Of a stretch of 64,000 bases of DNA, positions 35,111 through 44,491 are shown in pieces. Where the stretch lies: the NCBI RefSeq assembly GCF_900168055.1, contig NZ_FUYS01000003.1, positions 62,001 through 126,000 on the forward strand, in the 5' to 3' direction. A model generated the notes under the pieces. The model was not told the DNA's origin. It was given only the letters and a program-made list of their open reading frames with translations, and did not search any database. Position 1 is the stretch's first letter. Every line of letters starts with the position of its first letter. The stretch comes from Parapedobacter luteus. GTDB taxonomy: Bacteria > Bacteroidota > Bacteroidia > Sphingobacteriales > Sphingobacteriaceae. The position numbers were made by a program, and so were the translations under genes.

Positions 35111-37933
35111 CTAAAACAGCACCTTCGCGCCAACGTTAAAAAACCGTGTTTGGGGTGCACTTCCAATATTCAACTCCATGATTTTCCGGTTGGGGGAAAT
35201 GGTCAGCAGGTTTGCCCCGTTTATATATACCCCAAGCTCGTTGAAAAAGCCATCACCGATGATACGCTTTGGCAACGTGTAGGAGACCTGTACCCTGGCC
35301 AGATCAAACCGGTCCGTACTGTAAAGCCAAAAGTCGGATGATCTGAAATTGTTATTTCCATTCAGTGTAGTCAACCGCGGATAGGTCGCCTGGCCGCTGG
35401 TTTCCGGGGTCCAACGCCCTCTCACCACCTCCGAATACTTGTTTTCACCTGCAATCCAGAAATAGGAGTTGTCGCGCAGGGCATAAGCTCCTGTCCTGGC
35501 CATTCCCAGTACAAATACGGTAAGGTTGCGGTATTTTGCAGTCAGGTGTATCCCTGCGGTAAACGGTGCGCCGAACCAGCCACCCCGACCGAGATAGACC
35601 GCGTCTTGATCATTGATGACACCGTCGTTATTTTGGTCCTTGTATTTAATGTCACCGGGCCGCACCTGGCCGAATGCCTGCGTAGGCGAATTTTCAATCT
35701 CCTCGACGCTGCTGAAAAATCCTTCCGCCTGCAATCCCCAGATTGCATCCAGTTCCCTGCCTATCCTGTTCTGATAGCTGTCCTCAAAAATATCAGCCCT
35801 TCGGGTTGCTATCGCTTTGTAGTACGTACCGGTCAAACCCAAACTTAAATCCGCATTGCCGACTTTTTTATTCAGTTGCAAATCGAAATCAAAACCGGAA
35901 CGCTCATCTTCGTCATAATTCACATAAGGAATGAAAGAAGACACCGGCCAGCCCGTGGTAAAATAACTCGGAAATAAGTTTCCGTTCTGGACAACCAATC
36001 CCTTCATCCGGCTTGCGAACCACGACGCGTTGAAGGATACCAGTTGGTTGAAAAAGGATGCATTCAGGTTTACGCTGACCTCTTCCCGTTTGGGAAAAGT
36101 CAGGTTGGGGTTCGCGCCACGCCTGGAGTCCGTTGTCCGTTCGCCCGCCGACATGTCTCGCCAGCCATACCATGCGCCACCTTCATCCCCGGCGTTCGCG
36201 TAAATGGCCTCATACAGGTAATAGTCGGCAATATCCAAATCGGTATGCAGGATCCCGCCTGATACCGACACCATCAGGTTGTCTATCGCCGATGAGCCAG
36301 CGATAAAAGGCTCGTTGCTGATCCGCCATCCAATCGTAGCAGTTGGGTTAAAGGCTTGCCGGTTGCGTTCGGGAAGCCGGGCTGAGTGGACCAAAGCACC
36401 ATTGAATTCGGCATAGTAGGTACCCTGGTAGTTATATCCTGCATGTAAACCAAGGTTTGCATTGCTCGTCTTGTGGTAAACACCGGAAGTAGTCTGTTGG
36501 AAGCCTCCGGCCAGCAGCGTGGCCGAAACGTTGTGCCGGCTATCGAACTGCCGCCGGTAGTTGAGCTGGCCTGATGCGGCGATTGTCTGCCTGAATGCAC
36601 TGTTGCTGACATTCTGGGTGCGCGAACTGGCATCCTGGCCATAGCGGGTCAGGCTGCCGATCAGGTCGTCCCCTGCATAATTATTCCATACAGGCTCGTA
36701 TACTGCGTACTCATGGTTGAACGATTGATTATAGGATGTTGCGTAGTCCATTCCGAACATCGAGCTGAACGACAACCCGGGCAGTACATTCCGGAGGTCA
36801 AAGTCTACCGCGGTATTGAACTGGAATTGACGGCTGGTGTAGGTGTTCGAACCACCTGCATAGATATCAGCAAACGGATTCGTCTGATCCAGTTGCGTTC
36901 CACCGAGAAGGTACCTTCCATCGATCAGATTACTGCTGAGCCCCACCAACCTCATCGACTCCTCATCGTCCGCTTCAATCATGCTTATTGGAATCAGCGG
37001 TGCAAACCTGTGCGGCCTTAGGGTTGCAGCACCGTTCCAGTAATCGGTATTCACCCCTTTTCCATTGTAAAAAATTGCGGCTGCGTCTACCTTGGCATCA
37101 ATAAACTGGTTGATATTCATATCTACATTGCCACGGATATTAAACCGCTCATTTTTGTTGTCAGCAGCCTGCCCGAAGTTCAGGAGCGTGCCCTCTGACC
37201 AGTAACCGAAGTTGGTGTAATATGCTGCCCGCTGGTTCCCTCCCGCTATTTCCACAGTGGCGTCATAGCGATTGTAGGTATTCTTCAGGTATTCGGGCGA
37301 ATAATAGTCCACATTGGGATACCGGTACGGGTTGGCGCCCGCAGCATGGTGATAAATATCTTCTGCTGAATATAGCGCACCCAAACCATCGTTCAACCGC
37401 GCTTCGTTATATAGCGTCATGTATTCCGCAGACCCCAGGTATTGCGGATAGCGTCTTACGGTATGCAGGCCTGCATTTGCCCGTACCTCAACAGTCTGCT
37501 CAGCGGCCCGTCCTCGTTTAGTTGTGATCATCACAACTCCCTTTGCCGCGCGGCTGCCATAAAGCGCTACGGCCGCAACGCCCTTCAAAAAGGTTACCTG
37601 TTCGATTTCCGTGGGCATTACACTGCCTGCATCGCGCGGCACGCCGTCTACCAGCACCAGAAACGAATTATTCCCCCACAGGTTGCCGTGAAAGCCAGCA
37701 GCAAAAGCTTCCATTTCCGACAGGGAGTAGGTAAAATAATTTTTGTCCAGCAGTTGCGGGACGTCCACATAGGCCACTCCTCCCGTCAACTCGTGGGATT
37801 CGACTGTCCGGAAGGCCACCTGGACGGAATCACCTATATTCGCTTTGATGGTGTCCTGTGCTTGCAATGTCGCCGAAAACAGCGTCATGGTGACACTACA
37901 CACCATCGCTAATCGTATATCTTTCATTGTCAT
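35111..37933 (-). CDS. SusC-family TonB-dependent transporter without N-terminal regulatory domain (XusC-like)
   Basis: A 940-residue outer-membrane transporter for xylo-oligosaccharides. After the signal peptide (LAMVCSVTMTLFSATLQA) it goes almost straight to the plug (LVLVDGVPRD, FLKGVAAVALYGSRAAKGVVMI over residues 95-140), lacking the CarboxypepD_reg-like domain of ordinary SusC. The barrel ends NVGAKVLF. Shorter second SusC proteins are also found in known Xus loci. It is 26 bp after the first SusD. Confidence 0.92.
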   Translation of the reverse strand: MTMKDIRLAMVCSVTMTLFSATLQAQDTIKANIGDSVQVAFRTVESHELTGGVAYVDVPQLLDKNYFTYSLSEMEAFAAGFHGNLWGNNSFLVLVDGVPRDAGSVMPTEIEQVTFLKGVAAVALYGSRAAKGVVMITTKRGRAAEQTVEVRANAGLHTVRRYPQYLGSAEYMTLYNEARLNDGLGALYSAEDIYHHAAGANPYRYPNVDYYSPEYLKNTYNRYDATVEIAGGNQRAAYYTNFGYWSEGTLLNFGQAADNKNERFNIRGNVDMNINQFIDAKVDAAAIFYNGKGVNTDYWNGAATLRPHRFAPLIPISMIEADDEESMRLVGLSSNLIDGRYLLGGTQLDQTNPFADIYAGGSNTYTSRQFQFNTAVDFDLRNVLPGLSFSSMFGMDYATSYNQSFNHEYAVYEPVWNNYAGDDLIGSLTRYGQDASSRTQNVSNSAFRQTIAASGQLNYRRQFDSRHNVSATLLAGGFQQTTSGVYHKTSNANLGLHAGYNYQGTYYAEFNGALVHSARLPERNRQAFNPTATIGWRISNEPFIAGSSAIDNLMVSVSGGILHTDLDIADYYLYEAIYANAGDEGGAWYGWRDMSAGERTTDSRRGANPNLTFPKREEVSVNLNASFFNQLVSFNASWFASRMKGLVVQNGNLFPSYFTTGWPVSSFIPYVNYDEDERSGFDFDLQLNKKVGNADLSLGLTGTYYKAIATRRADIFEDSYQNRIGRELDAIWGLQAEGFFSSVEEIENSPTQAFGQVRPGDIKYKDQNNDGVINDQDAVYLGRGGWFGAPFTAGIHLTAKYRNLTVFVLGMARTGAYALRDNSYFWIAGENKYSEVVRGRWTPETSGQATYPRLTTLNGNNNFRSSDFWLYSTDRFDLARVQVSYTLPKRIIGDGFFNELGVYINGANLLTISPNRKIMELNIGSAPQTRFFNVGAKVLF

Positions 37934-37959
37934 TTCTCCATTTAATTTTCAGCATGCCA

Positions 37960-39876
37960 TTACCAACCCGGATTCTGGTGTAACTCCGGGTACAACGTCA
38001 CATCAGCGACCTTCAGCGGCAACCAATAATGCTTTTCGCTGAAATTACGCTCCAAAATCACTGCTTCCCTCAGGTTTACCACCCGGTTCTCTGCTGGATC
38101 TTCCGTATTGAACTCCCCGGCCCTATCAAATTCAATGGATGTCTTGATGGTGTATGGCCGCTCAATCAAAAGCAACCACCTTCTCAGGTCGTTGAACCGA
38201 TGGCTTTCCATCGCCAGCTCAACGGCGCGCTCGCGGCGCAATTCGGGCAAAAAGGCCTCGGTTGACCCTAAAAATCTGGCATGCACCGGTTCAACACCAG
38301 CGCGCTGGCGGATGACATTCACCGCATCCTCAGCCGTCTTGGCAAAAGTCGAAGACTGCCCCGATGGCGAGCTGTACCCGACTGCTACCGACTCTGCATA
38401 CATCAGGTAGATGTCGGCCAACCGCATATAAGGAATCATGATATGGAGCGCATATCCATAGTCGAATCCCCTGTCGATGTTGTTGGCCGTAATTGGAATG
38501 AACTTCCGATTCACGTAGCCCGTTCGGCTTCCCGTACTGACGTTGCGGTAACTTCCTCCGGTGAATAGGTTGGCATACCGTTCTCCCGCCATGTTTGCCG
38601 GTATGGAGCCTTGCACCACTTTCACGCCATCAAAAAGTATGTTGTTATAAAACCGCGGATCACGCCCACGCCAGGGAAATTCCGGGTCGTAGCCGGACTC
38701 CGGGTCGGGCTTGGTAATGTCATCCGGAAGCGGCAACCCATTGGCCATACCGTAAAAATTTACATAGTTGGCAGTGGGCAGGAACTTGATGTCACCGTCG
38801 CCAATGTGCGCTGGCAAATACTGTTTTGATGCGCCCCAGTTTGTATGGTTGCCCCGGTGGTAAGGTGGACGGAAAATAGCTTCTGTGCCACCAGGTATGG
38901 CCCAGTTCTGACCATAGGTGTAAAAATTCATGTGATAGTTCGCAAATGGCATCAATGCATATTGCGTCTGCCCGCTTTCCACCAATTGAAGCAGTTCGCC
39001 GAAAGCGTCCGCTGCCCGCCGGCAATAATCTGTATTGTAGGTTCGGCTGCCCGTAGACTCATAATTCATCAATGGGCTTCCTGCCCAAAGCAGATTCTTG
39101 CCCAGGTAGCCCAACGCCATGATCTTGTTGGCGCGCAACGCATTCTTGCCAAGGGTTCGTCTGCCTGCCTCGGTATCGTCCCAATTGATGGGTAGCAAGT
39201 CCGCCGCCCGCCTGAAATCCGCCGCGGCTTTTTCCGCACATTCGTGGTAGCTCAGGCGAGGTTCACGAAACGGTTCGTCCGCCGGGAGTACCCTGTCAAT
39301 GTAGGGAAGCCCTCCGAAATATTGGATCAACTGAAAATGAAACCATCCTCTGAAAAAAAGCAGTTGCCCCTCAATCAAGTTACGCTCCTCCTGTGTACCG
39401 TCGGTCAGCATATGCAGGTTTTCCAACCCCAGGTTGGTTTTACGGATTCCATACCACGCCAGTATCCAAAGTCCCTTGTCGATACGATCCTGGTCTACAC
39501 TACCCGAATTGTAGGATGTACGCACATAGCTTTTGTCCATCCAACCGGCTCCCCACCCATCATGTTCGACCTGCCATCCCCAGAAATCACCGTTTTCGAT
39601 TTTCACGCCGAAATGGAAGTTGTTTGCTGTGGATTGGATTTCATCGTCGCCCCAGTTGAAGGAAGTGGTCCAGTAACTGGTTGCAAAATTGGGCACACAA
39701 TGGTACAACTCTTCGGTAAATCCCTGGAAATTGACAAAATTCTGGAAAGCAATTTCCTCTGAAATAATTGACTCCGGTGTCCGTTCCAGATAATGCTCAC
39801 AGGAGGACACTACCAGCACTGCCGGCACCAGCAGGCTACGTATAAACTTGGATTTTATATTCATTATCATAACCAT
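37960..39876 (-). CDS. SusD-family outer-membrane glycan-binding lipoprotein (XusB-like)
   Basis: A 638-residue SusD homologue and partner of the transporter whose gene ends 5 bp upstream. The signal is IRSLLVPAVLVVSSC. SusD features are the TPR-like FFRGWFHFQLIQYFGGLPYI and RRERAVELAMESHRFNDLRRW, and the typical end ELHQNPGW. The frame starts at 39876; ATG 39870 or 39864 would give the same signal peptide with fewer leading residues and cannot be excluded. Confidence 0.93.
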   Translation of the reverse strand: MVMIMNIKSKFIRSLLVPAVLVVSSCEHYLERTPESIISEEIAFQNFVNFQGFTEELYHCVPNFATSYWTTSFNWGDDEIQSTANNFHFGVKIENGDFWGWQVEHDGWGAGWMDKSYVRTSYNSGSVDQDRIDKGLWILAWYGIRKTNLGLENLHMLTDGTQEERNLIEGQLLFFRGWFHFQLIQYFGGLPYIDRVLPADEPFREPRLSYHECAEKAAADFRRAADLLPINWDDTEAGRRTLGKNALRANKIMALGYLGKNLLWAGSPLMNYESTGSRTYNTDYCRRAADAFGELLQLVESGQTQYALMPFANYHMNFYTYGQNWAIPGGTEAIFRPPYHRGNHTNWGASKQYLPAHIGDGDIKFLPTANYVNFYGMANGLPLPDDITKPDPESGYDPEFPWRGRDPRFYNNILFDGVKVVQGSIPANMAGERYANLFTGGSYRNVSTGSRTGYVNRKFIPITANNIDRGFDYGYALHIMIPYMRLADIYLMYAESVAVGYSSPSGQSSTFAKTAEDAVNVIRQRAGVEPVHARFLGSTEAFLPELRRERAVELAMESHRFNDLRRWLLLIERPYTIKTSIEFDRAGEFNTEDPAENRVVNLREAVILERNFSEKHYWLPLKVADVTLYPELHQNPGW

Positions 39877-39881
39877 CTGTA

Positions 39882-42800
39882 TTAAAAGGTAACATTGCAG
39901 CCCAGGTTCAACCGCCTCACGGTGGGGTACGCCCCTTGCGAAGCCCAGCCCGTGCCGGCGAAGTTAGATTCCCGGTCGTCGGGCATATCCGTCCACAACA
40001 ACAAGTTGTTGCCACTGACGAATACGCGGAAATCGGCTACGCCAAGCCGTCGCGTCCATTCAGGTTGGAAACGGTAGCCGATTTCGGCATTTTTCAGCCG
40101 CAGGTAAGAGCCATCGTAGAAATAGCGGTGTCCGGCGTTGAACCCGGCGGTCAGTGTCTGCCACCGCAACATGGGAACGTCCGCATGGATATTATCCTTC
40201 GACCAATAGGTTCCCTCTTCGTAAACCCGGTTTACCTGGCCTGTCAAACTGTTGAATACGACTTGCCTGGAAACGTTGTTAACGCCGTAGAATTGGAGGA
40301 ATACGTTGAAGCCCTTCCATTCGAACCCGAGATTGGTGTTGTACGTATTCTGCGGTATACCGGAATACCCGTACGGAGCCGAATCAAATGCATCGATTAT
40401 GCCATCCCCGTTGATGTCGAGGATATGGTAGTTCCCGGGCAATTTATTGGCATCGTTAGTATTGTGCGGCGTGCTGGCATAAAGCTCATCCCAAGAGTTG
40501 TAATACCCATGGCCGATGTGCGTGCGTGCTTGGCCGAGCTGATACCCCTGCTGCTTCTGGTAATCGTGCAACAGCTGCGGATCATCGCGGAAAAGCACTT
40601 CATCCTTGGCGTGCGTCATGGCAAAGTCGGCCCATATGCGGATGCCGTTGCTAAACGTATGGTTGAAGTTAAGCGTCAGTTCAAAACCTTTGGTCCGCAT
40701 GCGGCCCAGGTTCGCCGCGGGGGCGTCCGTGCCGTAATAGCTCGGTACCGATCGATCGCCTGCCATTAGGATATCTTTGCGGTTATCCTGGAAAAAGTCT
40801 AACCTTCCACCGATGAGGCCATCGAGGAAACCGAAATCAAGGGCGAGATTGTATTTATAGGCAGTTTCCCATCGAACCGCAGGATTGCCCACCATCGTTT
40901 CGCGGTACCAAGTGTATGGGCTGAATTCTCCGGCTTCACCAACCACGCCCAATTGAGACGCATCGCCATATGCCCACTGGTTCATGAACAGAAAGCGATC
41001 CGGACCGATATTATCGGCACCGACTTCCCCGTAAGATGCGCTGATCTTCAACAGGTCGAGGCCCTTTACCTTCTTCATAAACGGCTCTTCGGAAATGTTC
41101 CACCCCACTCCGCCGGATGAAAAAAATCCGAACCGATATTCGGGGGCAAACTGTTCCGAGCCATTGTAGGCTCCGTTATATTCGACCATGTACTTGTTGC
41201 GGAAGTTATAGGTTCCCCGGAACACCCAATCTTCGCGGTAGCGCGGCACCATGCTTCCGGTAGCTTCCTCCTGACGGCTCATCAAGCCCATCGCCGTGTA
41301 ATTGTGGTCATTGGCAACTGTACCCGCATAGTTCAACTGCAACTGGTAGAATAGCCTACGCTGTGTCTGCCCGCCGCTTACGCTTCCGCCGGTAGGCGAC
41401 CAAGCGGCCCCCTGATCATAATAATCAAAGCCGGTTTGGCTGTCGAAAGCCTCTTTAAAAATGACCTGACCGGTCCGCGGATTGATCCATTTTTGCTGAA
41501 AACTGTTGTAAAGGTCATTTACACCCCTCCCCGTTTCCACGAAACGATTGTCTACCGCCAGCGTCCCTTTGAAATTCAAGCCTTTCAGCAGCATATCCAA
41601 TTGTTGGTCGAGCACGAAATTGGTGGACAATTGGGCGGTGGTGGTATAGGATACTCCCCCGAGCGACAGTATTCTTATGGAATTCAAGGCTGCCTGCTCA
41701 TTCGGTTGATAATAGCCCCACGTTCCGTCTGAATACCGTGGAATCAATGCATCGGGTGGATTCTGGTAGGCGGCGATCCAGAATCCGTATTCATTCCCTC
41801 CGCCCCAGGGGCTTTTTCGAACGCCGTAGGTACCGCTAAGATTGGATTGCAGTTTGGTGGACGGTGTTAACTGGAAATCCAAATTACTCCTAAAGTTCAA
41901 CCGATTGTAATCGTATCCGGGCGTGTATCCGCGATTATTTTCAAATTGCCGGAACAAATCGCCTTCCTTTTGGTAATCGACGCTCGAGAAATATTTGGTG
42001 ACCCTCGTGCCTCCCCGGATAGCAACGTTGGCATTATATGCCATCGCATAATCCTTAAACATCAGATCCTGCCAGTCGACGTTAGGGTATCGTTCGGCTT
42101 CTTCCTGATTAAGCGGCGAACGGTATTTATACCGAATATCATAAGGGATGATATCGTTCCAACTGGCTGGGTTCAATGAAAGCTCATATTCGATAGCCCG
42201 ATTGCGAACACCTATTGCATCATAAGCATCCATCTTACCGGGTAGCTGCGAAACAAATTTGGACGTAGTGTTTACCCGCCCAGTGATCTCTGCTCTACCC
42301 TCAGCCCCCCGCTTGGTGGTCACGATGATGACACCGTTGGCGCCCCGGGAACCGAACACCGCTGTCGCCGACGCATCTTTAAGCACCGATATAGATTCGA
42401 CCGACAAAATATCCATCTGACTGAAAAACTCCGGTCGCTCCACGCCATCCACCAATATCAATGGGTCGTTGCCGTTCCAGCTGTTTTGCCCCCGGATAAC
42501 AATACGAGGGTTTTCCTCGCCGGGCATCCCGGTGCTCGCATGCGTGACCAAACCCGGCAAATTACCGGTCAACGCAGCCCCGAGACTGGAGACCCCGCCC
42601 GTTCGCTCCAATACCTTGCCGGTTGTTTGGGTGATGGCGCCAACCACCGTTTCACGCTTTTGCTGGCCATAGCCCACCACTACCGTTTCTTCCAGCATAA
42701 TATCCGCACTGCTCAATACCACTTTGATGTCCGTTTCATTTTCGACAGCCAGTTCCAGCCGTTCCGACCCCAAATGGGAGACCACCAATACCTGCTTTCC

Positions 42801-43052
42801 ACTGGGTATGCGCAAAACGAAACGGCCGTTATTGTCCGTCGCCACAGCGATACTTGTTCCCTTCACGGCTACCGATGCTCCTGCTATCGGCGTCTCAGCG
42901 GCATCCATTACGATTCCCTGTACCTGCCGGTAATCTTGTGCTGAAAGCTGGAGATAAATCATCACCAAAAAGGGCAACAGCCACCCCCCTTTTCGATGCG
43001 TATACCTCCATAAATCTTTCCAGCATTTAATCGGATAAAAATTTATGATCAT
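39882..43052 (-). CDS. SusC-family TonB-dependent transporter (XusA-like)
   Basis: A 1056-residue outer-membrane importer for large xylan fragments, first gene of the Xus-like operon. It has an N-terminal signal-anchor region, a CarboxypepD_reg-like domain (about 40-115, QGIVMDAAETPIAGASV), a TonB-box-like EETVVVGYGQQKRE, the plug with ILVDGVERPEF and LKDASATAVFGSRGANGVII, and a long barrel ending LNLGCNVTF. It is read away from a 570-bp intergenic region that carries a 21-bp-period direct repeat, the likely binding site of the HTCS. Confidence 0.94.
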   Translation of the reverse strand: MIINFYPIKCWKDLWRYTHRKGGWLLPFLVMIYLQLSAQDYRQVQGIVMDAAETPIAGASVAVKGTSIAVATDNNGRFVLRIPSGKQVLVVSHLGSERLELAVENETDIKVVLSSADIMLEETVVVGYGQQKRETVVGAITQTTGKVLERTGGVSSLGAALTGNLPGLVTHASTGMPGEENPRIVIRGQNSWNGNDPLILVDGVERPEFFSQMDILSVESISVLKDASATAVFGSRGANGVIIVTTKRGAEGRAEITGRVNTTSKFVSQLPGKMDAYDAIGVRNRAIEYELSLNPASWNDIIPYDIRYKYRSPLNQEEAERYPNVDWQDLMFKDYAMAYNANVAIRGGTRVTKYFSSVDYQKEGDLFRQFENNRGYTPGYDYNRLNFRSNLDFQLTPSTKLQSNLSGTYGVRKSPWGGGNEYGFWIAAYQNPPDALIPRYSDGTWGYYQPNEQAALNSIRILSLGGVSYTTTAQLSTNFVLDQQLDMLLKGLNFKGTLAVDNRFVETGRGVNDLYNSFQQKWINPRTGQVIFKEAFDSQTGFDYYDQGAAWSPTGGSVSGGQTQRRLFYQLQLNYAGTVANDHNYTAMGLMSRQEEATGSMVPRYREDWVFRGTYNFRNKYMVEYNGAYNGSEQFAPEYRFGFFSSGGVGWNISEEPFMKKVKGLDLLKISASYGEVGADNIGPDRFLFMNQWAYGDASQLGVVGEAGEFSPYTWYRETMVGNPAVRWETAYKYNLALDFGFLDGLIGGRLDFFQDNRKDILMAGDRSVPSYYGTDAPAANLGRMRTKGFELTLNFNHTFSNGIRIWADFAMTHAKDEVLFRDDPQLLHDYQKQQGYQLGQARTHIGHGYYNSWDELYASTPHNTNDANKLPGNYHILDINGDGIIDAFDSAPYGYSGIPQNTYNTNLGFEWKGFNVFLQFYGVNNVSRQVVFNSLTGQVNRVYEEGTYWSKDNIHADVPMLRWQTLTAGFNAGHRYFYDGSYLRLKNAEIGYRFQPEWTRRLGVADFRVFVSGNNLLLWTDMPDDRESNFAGTGWASQGAYPTVRRLNLGCNVTF

Positions 43053-43329
43053 GTTTATTCAATTAAGTTAGTCAATGTCAGGTCATTCGTTTCCATGGAG
43101 TGCAGCATCAAGACACTCTAGGTAAACGGTGTGTATTAGCGGTTCAATTACCCTTTATGTATCAATTAGGTTTAACATCACTTCATTGGTTTATATGGTC
43201 CAAAAATTCAGGTAGCACTATCTGTAGCACCAAGCGTTAGCTCACACGGGCCACCTTTATAAATGTTATTAAAACACTTTTTTAAACGGGAACAAAACGG
43301 CAAGCTCTCATAATCAAAGTCGAATAAAA

Positions 43330-43353
43330 GGTTAATAATACTTGGTTAATAAT
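43330..43353. repeat. Direct repeat GGTTAATAAT, period 14
   Basis: Exact copies at 43330-43339 and 43344-43353, downstream of the minus-strand promoter and the HTCS-type repeat. Possibly a second regulator site. Confidence 0.5.
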
Positions 43354-43418
43354 CTTCAGCCTGTGATTTTGAAACTGAGACGCAATGATAACACAGCAAA
43401 AAAAGAAAGCAAAAAAAA

Positions 43419-43449
43419 CATGTTACATAAATCATCGGGCATGTTACAT
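43419..43449 (-). promoter_or_regulatory. Predicted HTCS binding site, 21-bp-period direct repeat
   Basis: CATGTTACAT occurs exactly at 43419-43428 and 43440-43449, two helical turns apart, as expected for a dimer of AraC-type DNA-binding domains. It is 367 bp upstream of the SusC operon and recurs in weaker form at 48719-48748. Confidence 0.6.
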
Positions 43450-43484
43450 TACCACACAAACAACAGAAAATCAGCAATATAAAT

Positions 43485-43513
43485 CAAATCTAAAAATCAT
43501 TGATTGTCGGCAA
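43485..43513 (-). promoter_or_regulatory. Candidate minus-strand promoter toward SusC operon
   Basis: TTG (43513-43511), 18 nt, TAGATTTG (43492-43485): a full match on the minus strand, but 430 bp from the SusC start and upstream of the HTCS-type repeat. Confidence 0.4.
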
Positions 43514-43518
43514 TCGGG

Positions 43519-43549
43519 TTGTACGATTCAAGATTAGTATGTAGGTTTG
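43519..43549 (+). promoter_or_regulatory. Promoter for the CE1 esterase gene
   Basis: TTG at 43519-43521, 20 nt, TAGGTTTG at 43542-43549, a full match. The expected start leaves a leader of about 70 nt before the ATG at 43625. Confidence 0.55.
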
Positions 43550-43552
43550 TAA

Positions 43553-44464
<912 letters not shown>

Positions 44465-44491
44465 CTTTACGGCTCGGTATCTAAGCGGCCA

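Noticed and set aside
39936-40769. A 277-codon plus-strand frame opposite the first SusC
   Set aside because: The SusC barrel on the minus strand is unmistakable; the long opposite frame is a codon-bias shadow.
43510-43523. GCAATCGGGTTGTA near the CE1 promoter as a fourth LacI operator
   Set aside because: It has one extra base in the centre, which puts the half-sites out of register; kept out of the operator set unless binding is shown.
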